Source of the DNA: a virus
IMG/VR virus record: IMGVR_UViG_3300032287_001439
Location: 1 to 27,503 of that record
Direction: 5' to 3' (one strand)
Length of the DNA: 27,503 bases
Part shown: positions 8,376 through 16,225 of the stretch, piece by piece
Position numbering within the stretch: position 1 is the stretch's first letter
Layout: each line of letters starts with the position of its first letter
Program-made: the position numbers and the translations under genes
The notes under the pieces: model-generated
What the model was told of the DNA's origin: nothing
Databases searched by the model: none
What the model saw: only the letters and a program-made list of their open reading frames with translations

Positions 8376-8711
8376 TTAAGTGGCTTCTGCGCCACTGGCA
8401 ATGATAGTCAAACCTGTTGAAACAGCCTGAATTTGAATGGTGTCGCCAGCATTAAGCACCTCAACACCGTTGTATTGCAATGCATTTGCAGTTGGCACAG
8501 GTACATCGTACAGAAAAGCATTTGACGTTCCAGCAGACCCTGCTGATGGCACTAAAAACACACGAACATTTATATCAGCGGCTGTTGTGTTGGCGATACT
8601 GAATTCTTTGAGCAAAGTTCTAGTTGCCGCTGGCACTGTGTAAAGCGTAGTCACTCCAGTGGTGATGGCGGCTTGGCCTAGTTTGGTTGGGGTGATTACA
8701 TCGAAAGCCAT
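8376..8711 (-). CDS. Small beta-rich virion protein, copy A of a tandem pair
   Basis: 111 residues, all-beta in appearance, beginning MAFDVITPTKLGQAAITTGV and containing TLYTVPAATRTLLKEFSIAN, a pattern common in small phage surface proteins. Similarity to the downstream 111-residue gene (8031-8366) runs along the whole length and indicates tandem duplication followed by divergence. The start overlaps the end of the preceding gene by 16 bases. It is likely a structural or decoration-type protein that oligomerises; the partner in the virion is not evident. Confidence 0.75.
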   Translation of the reverse strand: MAFDVITPTKLGQAAITTGVTTLYTVPAATRTLLKEFSIANTTAADINVRVFLVPSAGSAGTSNAFLYDVPVPTANALQYNGVEVLNAGDTIQIQAVSTGLTIIASGAEAT

Positions 8712-9118
8712 GTCAGCACCTGATTTGATCGCACCCTTGGGGTTTGGTTTGCATAGGGCAAGATGCCATTTACATCGTGCGCCAGTTCCACATTATTACG
8801 CACAGGAGCAAGTGCAAGCAACTCTAGTGATTGCGCCAACCTTGTCAAAGCATCTAATGCTTGTTGCACTTTGGCGTTCATCACAGCATCTTCAACCGCA
8901 GTATTTTGCGAGAGTGCAACTATCTGTGCCAGTGCTTCATTTGCAGTAGCCGCGGCGTTATCTGCTTGGTATTCAAAATCAGTTCCTACAATAACTTGCA
9001 AAGTATCAACCGTAGAAAACAATAACTCAAACTGCCTAATCTGCTGTTGGTCTGTCAGGAACTGAGCAAGTTGGTCTCGCGTCAAGTTCAGTCTGCGGGA
9101 AATAGGTGCGGTTGCCAT
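8696..9118 (-). CDS. Helical virion-associated protein, function unknown
   Basis: 140 residues. After a short basic start (MATAPISRRLNLTRDQLAQF) the central 90 residues are helical and Ala/Leu/Gln-rich (ATANEALAQIVALSQ, then KVQQALDALTRLAQSLELLA), consistent with a coiled coil. The C-terminal 25 residues are extended and polar. The start ATG overlaps the stop of the gp10-like gene in a TGATG arrangement, so the two are translationally coupled and may work together at the tail. No known enzymatic family is recognisable. Confidence 0.7.
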   Translation of the reverse strand: MATAPISRRLNLTRDQLAQFLTDQQQIRQFELLFSTVDTLQVIVGTDFEYQADNAAATANEALAQIVALSQNTAVEDAVMNAKVQQALDALTRLAQSLELLALAPVRNNVELAHDVNGILPYANQTPRVRSNQVLTWLSM

Positions 9119-10524
9119 CAGTATGCCAATGCCTCAATCTGTGCTTCAAGGCGAACATAAGACACATGGGCATCACTATCCCCACGGAAACGCTGAATGC
9201 GCCAGTTCCTCATGTGCCCTTGTTGAAACCATGCCAAACGCTTTTTTCGGTTGCCAATCGTGCCGACAGATATAAACTTTTCTTGCGAATAACTTTGTCC
9301 ATCAAGCGAATAACTGGTGCTGATTTGCGGATTCTTGCCAAGTACTACGCTACCTGTCAGGCTGACCAATTCCAATTCGCTGAATAAAGCTCCATTGCTT
9401 TCGTTATAGACGATCAATGTGCCAAACTCCCACCGGACTTGTTGTCCCCAGTGACTGCCAATGTCTTGTACCAGATACCCAATGCTTGTGCTTTGTGGGT
9501 CACCCACCATCCACTTGTCATAGACCCACACCATGTTTCTTGCCCTGTATTGGGCAAATCCTTCTAATGTGGTTGTCAGAGTAAACCAAACTGGTGTTTG
9601 TAAATCTTTGGATGCCGATGCATCAAAGACTATTGTGCGATCAGGCAAATGCACATAAAGATGCTGGTGGTTTTTATCGTTTCTTGCTTCCAACTTGACC
9701 AAGGCCAATTGCGCCTCTGTGTATTGAAGCAATAAATTGTCAATTTCTTGTGTGCTGATTTTCTCAGTCACTGCCGCCGCACCCACATAAATGGCTGGAG
9801 CTTCATTTCTACCGCTACCCAAAAATGCAATACGCTCAATAAAAACACAGCACCCTTGCGTGCCAATCACGCCCTTTTGTATCTGTGCGCCATCAATTCG
9901 AGCAAATGGGAATAACTCACCGCCCACGTTATCGAATACCTCAATCGTGTTTCGGTTCAGCGCATACACCTCGTTTCGCAGTTTCAGCAAAGCAACAACA
10001 GGGTCAGGGTCAACCTCTGATGCACCGTACTTCAACGGATTAACTTGGGTCGGGTCAGTCAACTCTGTGACGATCAAAAACTCGCCATCAGTGGTCATGA
10101 AGTAACCATCAACCCAGCAGAAATCTAGAACCACACCCAAGTCTGGGTCTGTCACTTGTATTAAAGTTGTTTCATTCCAATAATAGAGTCGCCCACCAGA
10201 TGCAATTGCTAGTTGGTCAAAGCTGTAATCAAAGGTCACTAGTTGATCTATTGGACCACCAACATCACCCAATGTTGTCACTGTTCCTGCGCTGTTAATC
10301 TCCACCAGTTTTGTACCCATCACCCGATACAACCTATCTCGCCAATTGATGCCGCCACGGTCAATGCCTGGACCTGTGCCGTTAGACACAATGCCATCAC
10401 CTGGGCGCAAAAAACTGTTACTGATGCCTGATGCTTTTGGCACAGGCACAAGATTGACTGGATACGCTGTACGCAGTTCAGGAGTGCTGTCGGTGTAGAT
10501 ACCGTTCAGAATTGGTATCTGCAT
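9118..10524 (-). CDS. P22 gp10-like packaged DNA stabilization protein
   Basis: 468 residues from ATG 10524, which forms TGATG with the preceding stop; the GTG one codon earlier is less likely. The sequence is beta-propeller-like and matches the P22 gp10 family: MQIPILNGIYTDSTPELRTA, then YPVNLVPVP, WRDRLYRVMGTKLVEI, GGRLYYWN and WVDGYFMTTDGEFLIVTELT. P22 gp10 has 472 residues, close to this length. In P22 it sits below gp4 in the tail machine and helps close the portal after packaging. The gp4-like gene at 12372 supports the assignment, though five genes lie between them here. Confidence 0.85.
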   Translation of the reverse strand: MQIPILNGIYTDSTPELRTAYPVNLVPVPKASGISNSFLRPGDGIVSNGTGPGIDRGGINWRDRLYRVMGTKLVEINSAGTVTTLGDVGGPIDQLVTFDYSFDQLAIASGGRLYYWNETTLIQVTDPDLGVVLDFCWVDGYFMTTDGEFLIVTELTDPTQVNPLKYGASEVDPDPVVALLKLRNEVYALNRNTIEVFDNVGGELFPFARIDGAQIQKGVIGTQGCCVFIERIAFLGSGRNEAPAIYVGAAAVTEKISTQEIDNLLLQYTEAQLALVKLEARNDKNHQHLYVHLPDRTIVFDASASKDLQTPVWFTLTTTLEGFAQYRARNMVWVYDKWMVGDPQSTSIGYLVQDIGSHWGQQVRWEFGTLIVYNESNGALFSELELVSLTGSVVLGKNPQISTSYSLDGQSYSQEKFISVGTIGNRKKRLAWFQQGHMRNWRIQRFRGDSDAHVSYVRLEAQIEALAY

Positions 10525-10817
10525 CACTTGGCCTTGTTGCGTTCAGAGATACGTTTGGCTTTTGCTTTGGCATCAGCCTTTGATGATGCGCCCCATGCCC
10601 TCAAACTCAACAGTAATCGGGTGGGTTCACCATCTTTGTATTCAGGACCAGGATTGCCACTCATGCGAGCCAAGAACGATGCTCTACGTGGATTGTCACC
10701 AGACTTGACTGGAGGTTTTAGGTTCATTCCTTCTGCTTTGGCGGCGGCACGACCCTTGGCGTTTAATCCGCCCTTTGGGTTCTGACCTTCTTTGCGTGCA
10801 TAGACTGGAGTTTTCAT
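10524..10817 (-). CDS. Small basic protein, DUF6321-like
   Basis: 97 residues, strongly basic. The core (QNPKGGLNAKGRAAAKAEGM, NLKPPVKSGDNPRRASFLAR, MSGNPGPEYKDGEPTRLLLS and LRAWGASSKADAKAKAKRIS) is the pattern I associate with DUF6321, found in phages and some bacteria; function is unknown. High Lys/Arg content suggests nucleic-acid contact, perhaps packaged with DNA, but this is inference. Its ATG overlaps the upstream stop (ATGA) and its stop overlaps the gp10-like start (TGATG), so it belongs to the head-completion cluster. Confidence 0.8.
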   Translation of the reverse strand: MKTPVYARKEGQNPKGGLNAKGRAAAKAEGMNLKPPVKSGDNPRRASFLARMSGNPGPEYKDGEPTRLLLSLRAWGASSKADAKAKAKRISERNKAK

Positions 10818-11047
10818 CTAAAGCCCTTGATCTTTTCGGCAATCTTTTTTGGTTGCTTGGCAAATTGCTTTCCAGCTTTTGTTGCCTCACGCTTGGCCCT
10901 TGTGGTTGCCGCATACTCAGCCGCAGTCAAGGCTTTGATGGCCTTTTCAGGCAGATACCTCTCGCCAGTTTCAGACGATGGTTTGCCTGACTTCGTGCGC
11001 CAGTTTTGGCTTGACCAATCTTTGAGGCTTTTCTGCTGAGCTTTCAT
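10814..11047 (-). CDS. Small basic protein (SLKDW-type)
   Basis: 77 residues, Lys-rich, with the recognisable run KSLKDWSSQNWRTKSGKPSS, then ETGERYLPEKAIKALTAAEY and AATTRAKREATKAGKQ. In larger bacterial and viral proteins this segment is, as far as I recall, found next to the type of sequence encoded by the next gene upstream, so the two adjacent genes may be halves of a domain pair. ATGA overlaps join it to both neighbours. The function is unknown; charge and position suggest DNA binding or capsid association. Confidence 0.75.
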   Translation of the reverse strand: MKAQQKSLKDWSSQNWRTKSGKPSSETGERYLPEKAIKALTAAEYAATTRAKREATKAGKQFAKQPKKIAEKIKGFR

Positions 11048-11223
11048 TTATAACCGCCACCCTTTTTCTTGTATTCCACGGCCAACAATTGGGCTTTGCG
11101 AGCAGACCATTCGCCTGGGTCACCGCCCTTCGTCCCTGACTTAATTTTTTCAAACAAGGCTTTTCGCATGGTTGGTTTGGTGTAAACACCAGCCGAATTA
11201 ACAGTAGATTTTTTGGTCGCCAT
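11044..11223 (-). CDS. Small basic protein, DUF5872-like
   Basis: 59 residues from ATG 11223 (MATKKSTVNSAGVYTKPTMR); the ORF can be extended to 11238, but the chosen start gives the usual beginning of this family. The C-terminal half (KGGDPGEWSARKAQLLAVEY, then KKKGGGYK) matches the DUF5872-type pattern seen in phages, bacteria and large DNA viruses. It is Lys/Arg-rich with no catalytic motif. Its stop overlaps the next start as ATGA. I see no strong Shine-Dalgarno, so translation may depend on the local context. Confidence 0.75.
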   Translation of the reverse strand: MATKKSTVNSAGVYTKPTMRKALFEKIKSGTKGGDPGEWSARKAQLLAVEYKKKGGGYK

Positions 11224-11259
11224 TATTTCGCCAAGCATTCAATGGTTGAGGTTTTAATC

Positions 11260-12363
11260 TTAAACGTAACTTGGATACCATTTTGTGGTTGTTGCGTCAT
11301 AGGTCATTGTCAAAGTTCTACTGACCACGGCTGTACCCGCAACGGCAATGTTTCCTGCTGTTGTCCAAGTAAATGCACCAGTTGGAATTAATGAAATTGC
11401 ACCTCCGCCACTAGAGATTGGTGCTGGTGCTGTGATCGTGACAACTGCCGCTGTCCCTGATACAAATGCAATTGGCGTTGTTGGTGCAATCGTTGCCGCA
11501 CTTGCAACAGTTGGTGCGGCGGCACTTACTGCCGTAAAACTGCTTAATACAAGACTTGTACCTGTTGCCGCACCGATCACTGGCGTGACCAATGTTGGAG
11601 TATTGGCAAATACATTTGCACCTGTACCTGTTTCATCAGTTAAAGCTGCCAACAGGTTTGCACTTGATGGGGTTGTCAAAAATGTTGCTATACCTGTACC
11701 TAAATTAGATACGCCAGTTGCAATCGGCAAACCAGTGCAGTTAGTTAATGTGCCAGAGGTTGGTGTGCCAAGAATTGGAGTTACCAATGTTGGGGTGGTG
11801 TTAAACACCAACAGACCAGTCCCTGTTTCATCGGTCATCGCCGCACGCAAATTGGCACTTGATGGCACAGCCAAAAATGCTTGCATATTTGTGCCATAAA
11901 CCGTCTCAGCATTAATCTGATACCACGAGTTTGTGGGCTGATAAAACCGAATGGCTGTTGCAGTACCTGCACCTAAAAACGACACCCCACCATAAAGTGC
12001 AGTTGCACCATTCAGGGCAATCGTTAGTGATGTAATTTCTTGCGTGGTGGTGATCAGCACCGTTGTGCCATCAGGTACACCAGTGTTCAAAGGTAGGGTA
12101 ATCGTGCCCGTTGCCAGCGTTCCAGCGGGTTGCAAAAGCATCCATTGGTCATTGCTCACAGGAGTGGGCACAGTGATATTGAACCCAGACCCAGGCACAT
12201 AAAGATTTACCGACAGCGTTGGAGAGGCAAAACTCTGCTGAAAGAAAGTCAGCAAACTACCAATCGAGGTGCGCCGTGCGTCCCCATTGTTTGGCGAATA
12301 AACTGGAAGTTGATCTCCGCTGGAAATGGTGCTAAGTACTGGCAGTTGATTGATTTGTGGCAT
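11260..12363 (-). CDS. Repeat-containing fibre-like virion protein
   Basis: 367 residues. Residues 1-45 (MPQINQLPVLSTISSGDQLP, then VYSPNNGDARRTSIGSLLTF) form an N-terminal module common in podophage structural proteins near the head-tail genes. Residues 50-160 are beta-rich. Two near-identical repeats follow, at about 163-198 and 227-264, each with SSANL, TDETGTG and TPTLVTP. The C-terminal 100 residues are Ala/Thr/Ile-rich. It is probably a fibre or head-surface protein. AGGA precedes the ATG. It sits between the gp4-like gene and the basic-protein cluster, so it is more likely attached at the neck than part of the distal spike. Confidence 0.7.
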   Translation of the reverse strand: MPQINQLPVLSTISSGDQLPVYSPNNGDARRTSIGSLLTFFQQSFASPTLSVNLYVPGSGFNITVPTPVSNDQWMLLQPAGTLATGTITLPLNTGVPDGTTVLITTTQEITSLTIALNGATALYGGVSFLGAGTATAIRFYQPTNSWYQINAETVYGTNMQAFLAVPSSANLRAAMTDETGTGLLVFNTTPTLVTPILGTPTSGTLTNCTGLPIATGVSNLGTGIATFLTTPSSANLLAALTDETGTGANVFANTPTLVTPVIGAATGTSLVLSSFTAVSAAAPTVASAATIAPTTPIAFVSGTAAVVTITAPAPISSGGGAISLIPTGAFTWTTAGNIAVAGTAVVSRTLTMTYDATTTKWYPSYV

Positions 12364-12371
12364 GACTATCC

Positions 12372-12854
12372 TTAGTAGTATTCGAGAGGTCCATCAGGAC
12401 CAGCAGTGACTGGGTTGGCTGGAGGCCTGACAAATGGATTGTCGTAGACCCTCCACGGCTTGTTGCCAGCACCAGCAGGGGTTGTGGATGGGAGTTGTTT
12501 CTCCAGTGGGAATGTTGCCCGTTGAAGCAAGATGTCGTATCCCTGTTTGGCAGTGGTCTTGGTCTCAATCATCACGATCTTGCCAAAACTTGGGGCCAAC
12601 CTGATACCCAGACTACAAATGATTGCTTCGTAGGCTGAGTCAGGAACTAATGTTTCTTCATCCAAACTGCTGTCTTGTGGGCTGGATGGCAAAGGGTAAC
12701 CTAGACGGATGCCCTTGGCGTTCCAGTCTGCCATCATTGCATCCAAGCGGCGCAAGGCAGACTCAAGTTGCTCGGGCTGTAAATCAAAAACGTAAGACGC
12801 AAGGCCAATTTCTTCAAAGGCCGCGCTTACGAATTGTCGTTTTGTGTAGCCCAT
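12372..12854 (-). CDS. P22 gp4-like tail accessory / head completion protein
   Basis: 160 residues. The sequence GYTKRQFVSAAFEEIGLASY, followed by LQPEQLESALRRLDAMMADW and NAKGIRLGYPLP, matches the P22 tail accessory factor gp4 family (166 residues in P22). In P22 gp4 binds the bottom of the portal and forms the platform for gp10. The C-terminal 35 residues are Pro/Gly-rich and extended. It overlaps the preceding gene by 28 bases. A portal, a gp4-like and a gp10-like protein in one operon make a P22-type tail machine very likely. Confidence 0.85.
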   Translation of the reverse strand: MGYTKRQFVSAAFEEIGLASYVFDLQPEQLESALRRLDAMMADWNAKGIRLGYPLPSSPQDSSLDEETLVPDSAYEAIICSLGIRLAPSFGKIVMIETKTTAKQGYDILLQRATFPLEKQLPSTTPAGAGNKPWRVYDNPFVRPPANPVTAGPDGPLEYY

Positions 12855-13174
12855 GCCAGTTCCTCAATGTGTTTAAGTAGTGTCGCATCTGACCAGCGTT
12901 TGTCAACCTTCAACCCAATCATTTCTGCCTGTTGCAACATTTCTTCACGGGTTGGTGCGCTGTCTTCAATAGGCGTTTCAATCTCAGTAACTTCAATTAC
13001 AGGCAATTCAACAATTTCAGCGTTAACAATCATCCTACCAATTGGCGATGGGCGCACCTGCTTTGTTGCTTTGCGTTCAATTGCTTGCGCTTTTTTCAGT
13101 TTGCGCTTTTGCAGACGAACCTCTTTCCAAGGGGCAAGAGTTTTGACTTTGACGATTGCGGCTGATTTTATCAT
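12827..13174 (-). CDS. Basic/acidic two-part protein with HeH/LEM-like C-terminus
   Basis: 115 residues. The N-terminal third is very basic (KEVRLQKRKLKKAQAIERKA), the centre is acidic and Val/Ile/Glu-rich (VELPVIEVTEIETPIEDSAP), and residues about 73-107 (TREEMLQQAEMIGLKVDKRW, then SDATLLKHIEELA) resemble the short HeH/LEM helix-extension-helix fold used by some phage proteins to bind nucleic acid or partners. The start overlaps the upstream stop as ATGA. The assignment of the C-terminal fold is by eye and tentative; overall function is unknown. Confidence 0.65.
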   Translation of the reverse strand: MIKSAAIVKVKTLAPWKEVRLQKRKLKKAQAIERKATKQVRPSPIGRMIVNAEIVELPVIEVTEIETPIEDSAPTREEMLQQAEMIGLKVDKRWSDATLLKHIEELAWATQNDNS

Positions 13175-13341
13175 TTCATCTTTTTCATTGGTGCTTTGCT
13201 AGGCTTTCCAGCCTCTTTTGCCGACTTACTTGCCATGCCAAGTGCCATTGCAACAGCTTGCTTTTGTGGCTTTCCTGACTTCATTTCCATTGCAATATTT
13301 TTGCCGATAGTTTTTTTGGAATAACCTTGTTTCATTGGCAT
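13171..13341 (-). CDS. Small Lys-rich protein, DUF6496-like
   Basis: 56 residues from ATG 13341 (MPMKQGYSKKTIGKNIAMEM). This start is preferred over ATG 13353 because GGAG lies about seven bases before it. The motif GYSKKTIGKNIAMEMKSGKP followed by QKQAVAMALG is the pattern I associate with DUF6496, widespread in phage virion operons and of unknown role. The C-terminus is a Lys tail (KAPMKKMK). Its stop overlaps the next start (ATGA). With the three basic genes at 10524-11223 it forms a set of small cationic proteins among the head genes. Confidence 0.75.
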   Translation of the reverse strand: MPMKQGYSKKTIGKNIAMEMKSGKPQKQAVAMALGMASKSAKEAGKPSKAPMKKMK

Positions 13342-13358
13342 TTCGATCTCCATGTGAA

Positions 13359-13384
13359 ACAGGCCAACATCTCTGCTGGCCTGT
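13359..13384 (-). terminator. Hairpin downstream of the coat/decoration genes
   Basis: A perfect 8-bp inverted repeat, ACAGGCCA (13359-13366) and TGGCCTGT (13377-13384), with a 10-base loop, lies just after the stop of the gene ending at 13393 and before the DUF6496-like gene. On the minus strand only a short TT follows, so it is a weak or partial terminator. It could lower expression of downstream genes relative to the highly expressed coat protein. Confidence 0.45.
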
Positions 13385-13392
13385 CTGGTTGA

Positions 13393-14004
13393 TTAACCGA
13401 TACGGTAGACGATAAAGGTATCAGCCGCAGTCTTGCGTAAACGGAAGCGTGCAGATGCACCAGACGTTGCCGCAGTTGCCGCAGAACCCACAATGGTCAC
13501 ACCTGTATTAACCGTGATGGTTAAAGCAAATGCAGCCAAAGTAATCACGCTAAAGTCAAATGCCTCACCAATTGCCCACTCAGTTGCCAAATCAAGGTTT
13601 GCACCTGTTGGCAGTTGGATGGAACGAGTTGTCGTAGGCGTTGCAGTAACAATGCCAGTCAGCACATTTGCTGCTGTGGCAATCATCGAACCACCATCAG
13701 TTATGTCAGCAGGCGCACCCTGAAGTTGCCAGTTGCCATCATCAGTGATTGCTGGGGCAACACCAACTGCGTAAAGCGCACCCGATGCGCCAGCTTGAAT
13801 AGTCACGCTGGTGGCATTGGTGAATGCGGCAGAGACATAGGTGGTGTTTTCGACTACGGTCAACAAGTCCTGTGATTCTGGGAAATTGGGATAACCAACT
13901 TCTTGAAACACGCTTGCTGGCGAGTAGGCTTGAACGGCGATTTTCTCGCCTGCTGGCACGGTAACGGTAACCGTACCTTGTGCAAAAACTACGTTGTAAC
14001 TCAT
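13393..14004 (-). CDS. Probable capsid decoration / head fibre protein
   Basis: 203 residues, beta-rich. The N-terminal half (FAQGTVTVTVPAGEKIAVQA, then TSVTIQAGASGALYAVG) has immunoglobulin-like strand spacing. The C-terminal half (TRSIQLPTGANLDLATEWAI and AFALTITVNTGVTIVGSA) resembles a domain found in proteins encoded directly after phage coat genes. ATG 14004 follows an AAGGA overlapping the coat protein stop, so it should be made at high level with the coat. A hairpin lies just downstream. The decoration role is inferred from position and composition; no catalytic residues are visible. Confidence 0.65.
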   Translation of the reverse strand: MSYNVVFAQGTVTVTVPAGEKIAVQAYSPASVFQEVGYPNFPESQDLLTVVENTTYVSAAFTNATSVTIQAGASGALYAVGVAPAITDDGNWQLQGAPADITDGGSMIATAANVLTGIVTATPTTTRSIQLPTGANLDLATEWAIGEAFDFSVITLAAFALTITVNTGVTIVGSAATAATSGASARFRLRKTAADTFIVYRIG

Positions 14005-14013
14005 GATAATTCC

Positions 14014-15303
14014 TTAAGGAGTTTGGTTGAACAACAGGATGCCGGACATCTCTGGCTGTTTATTGACCACGCCGAACAAAGTATCAAGGCGATACTTGGT
14101 TTTCATGGTGTTCACATCGTATTGTTTCTGCATGACTAGTTCGATGCCCTGATCGGTGGAGGCACGCATCACTGCGACACCAGCATCAGACGGGACAGCG
14201 TAACGACCAGGCAGAATCTCCAGCGCATCTTTTTGCCAGAAGCAATTGATAGGCGCGGCATCCACGTTCAAGCGGTTAATGCTACGACCAGCGGCGGCAG
14301 TCACGATGACGTTTTGATATTGCAACTCGGCATCAGTTCCACCTTGTGCGGAAATGATGGGAGGTGTAATAACGCAAGTGGTTGCATTGGTCACGCTCAC
14401 AACACGGAAAGTCTTGGAGAACCCAGTACCTTGTTTGGTGATGTGATGCACAGCCTCAACGCCTTCGATTTCGATGGCAGTACCTGCTGGCAGATCGGTG
14501 GTGCTGGACACGGTAATCGTTTGGAAACGATTGTCCACGTTCTGAGTCTCACCAGTAACGGCAGTAGAGGTAGCAACAGGAACATAGTAGTTACCTGCGG
14601 CGGCCAAAGTGCTCATCGTGGGGTCAGCACCAGTAGCGGCGGCAATGCGGTTTGCGTAGTCCAGTTTGTAGGTCTCAAAACCTGCGACCATACCAACATA
14701 AGAACGCTCAAACGCATTGTTTGACTTGTTACCAGCGAAACTACGTGACACAGATGCGCCACCAGCTCCACCAGCAATGTTGCCAGCAATACCGTTGTAG
14801 TCACGGCTAGACAGTGCCAAGTAACGATCAAAGGCTTGTACGCCCTGCTCGTTCATGATGCTATCGCACAAGGCCACATCGTCATAGTCACCAGCGGCAG
14901 TGCTGACAGTGACCACCAACGAACCCAGATTTGCGGCTGCGTTCATGATGGCAATGTTGATGTCGGATGCAAGTTTCTGCTTAGCGGCATCGCCCAGGCG
15001 ACCCTCTTGTAGTGCATCACGCAATTCCAATGCGTCCAGAATAAACGGGACAGACTTTTGAAAGCCCAATGTCGCAGGAACTGAAAGTTGGGTATATGCG
15101 CCAAAGTTGCCCGTTTGGTCCATGCCATCGTACGACTGTGCAATGTAAGGTTGGGGGCGATAGATGACGTTGTTGGTGCGTTCCATCATTGAACCATCTG
15201 TGTTATAGATGGACACGTTGCGGGACAGCACCAGAGCATCGTTAAAGCCTTCGAGGATGTCCTCGAACGCAACGCGCTCCTCTTTACTGAATGAATTGCT
15301 CAT
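14014..15303 (-). CDS. Major capsid protein, P22 coat-like
   Basis: 429 residues, essentially the length of P22 gp5 (430). The N-terminus (FSKEERVAFEDILEGFNDAL) and the segments VIYRPQPYIAQSYDGMD and FGAYTQLSVPATLGFQKSVP fit the P22 coat family, an HK97-fold protein. Residues 200-330 are beta-rich and include the probable inserted domain (STAVTGETQNVDNRFQTITV and TDLPAGTAIEIEGVEAVHHI). The C-terminal segment returns to the HK97-type core (QGIELVMQKQYDVNTMKTKY). It follows the scaffold gene and has a good AGGAG, as expected for a highly expressed gene. Assembly should be scaffold-dependent. Confidence 0.88.
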   Translation of the reverse strand: MSNSFSKEERVAFEDILEGFNDALVLSRNVSIYNTDGSMMERTNNVIYRPQPYIAQSYDGMDQTGNFGAYTQLSVPATLGFQKSVPFILDALELRDALQEGRLGDAAKQKLASDINIAIMNAAANLGSLVVTVSTAAGDYDDVALCDSIMNEQGVQAFDRYLALSSRDYNGIAGNIAGGAGGASVSRSFAGNKSNNAFERSYVGMVAGFETYKLDYANRIAAATGADPTMSTLAAAGNYYVPVATSTAVTGETQNVDNRFQTITVSSTTDLPAGTAIEIEGVEAVHHITKQGTGFSKTFRVVSVTNATTCVITPPIISAQGGTDAELQYQNVIVTAAAGRSINRLNVDAAPINCFWQKDALEILPGRYAVPSDAGVAVMRASTDQGIELVMQKQYDVNTMKTKYRLDTLFGVVNKQPEMSGILLFNQTP

Positions 15304-15320
15304 GAAAAGCTCCTAGTGAT

Positions 15321-16166
15321 TTATTTGGATGCTGATCGTTTTTGCGCTTTGTAGGCAATGACTTTCGTCATGTTGCCAGTACGTGCCGCATCTTCTCTCA
15401 GCCGTTCAAGGGTTGAATCCACCGCACCTGATGATCGTCCAGTACCTGTAACGATACGCTCTGGTGCGGGTGCTTGCCTACGGTTTGTAACTTTCAAGTC
15501 TTTCTCCAGTTTTGCTACCGCAAAGGCAAACTTTACGGGGTCTTTGATTTCAGCCAACTCTTTCGCCTTTGCAGGGTTCTTTCCAAGTGCGTAGACAACA
15601 AGTGCAGGGTTATCTGCACCTTGAAGCAAAACGCCTTGCTGGGTGATTGAGAAAACTTCTTGAGCCACAGCTTCAGCGTCTTCATAATCCTTGACTCTCA
15701 ACTCAGCTTTCGCTTTGCCGTAGCCATCCAACTTGGCTTGCCATGCTTTCTGCTGATTCATAACTTCAGCTTCTTGCTTGGCGTTGACTTCTTCGGCTTG
15801 ACGCTTGCGCTCAAACCAACTGGTCAATGCTTCCTCGTACTTATCAGCGTCATAGTCGTGATCTTCCAGCTTTGGTTTATTTCCAATCACCACTGGTTTG
15901 GTCTCAGGTGGTGCGGCTTGTAACCTGCCTTGCAATTCACGATTCTGCCGTTGCAGTTCTCTATTTGTCTTACGCAACTCTTTCACCCATTCAGGCGCAG
16001 GAGTGTGCTCTTCGGGAGGTGGCGCTTCCTCACCTATGCTGACAACGACTTCTTCGGTTTCTTCAGAATCTTCGTCATCAACGATTTCGCTGACTTCGGT
16101 TTCTTCTTCTTCTACCTCGACTTCGCTGTCTTCAATTACTGCCTTTTGATTCATCTTTGACCCCAT
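15321..16166 (-). CDS. Scaffold protein
   Basis: 281 residues encoded between portal and coat, the P22 scaffold position. Residues 8-50 are extremely acidic (EDSEVEVEEEETEVSEIVDD), residues 60-85 form a basic coiled coil (KELRKTNRELQRQNRELQGR), and a long charged helical region follows. The C-terminus (RLREDAARTGNMTKVIAYKA, then QKRSASK) is basic, like the coat-binding helix-turn-helix tail of scaffolding proteins. It would direct procapsid assembly and then leave. ATG 16166 is used here; ATG 16154 (MNQKAV) is an alternative. Identification rests on position and composition rather than strong sequence identity. Confidence 0.75.
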   Translation of the reverse strand: MGSKMNQKAVIEDSEVEVEEEETEVSEIVDDEDSEETEEVVVSIGEEAPPPEEHTPAPEWVKELRKTNRELQRQNRELQGRLQAAPPETKPVVIGNKPKLEDHDYDADKYEEALTSWFERKRQAEEVNAKQEAEVMNQQKAWQAKLDGYGKAKAELRVKDYEDAEAVAQEVFSITQQGVLLQGADNPALVVYALGKNPAKAKELAEIKDPVKFAFAVAKLEKDLKVTNRRQAPAPERIVTGTGRSSGAVDSTLERLREDAARTGNMTKVIAYKAQKRSASK

Positions 16167-16225
16167 TCAACTCACCCACTTTGAACGGCTGGGTGGTTGC
16201 CGTTTGTTTGATTGTCGCTTGTTTT

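Noticed and set aside
11348-11899. Plus-strand open frame of 183 codons
   Set aside because: Antisense to the repeat-rich fibre-like gene; Val/Pro/Ala low-complexity translation mirrors the sense repeats, with no ribosome site.
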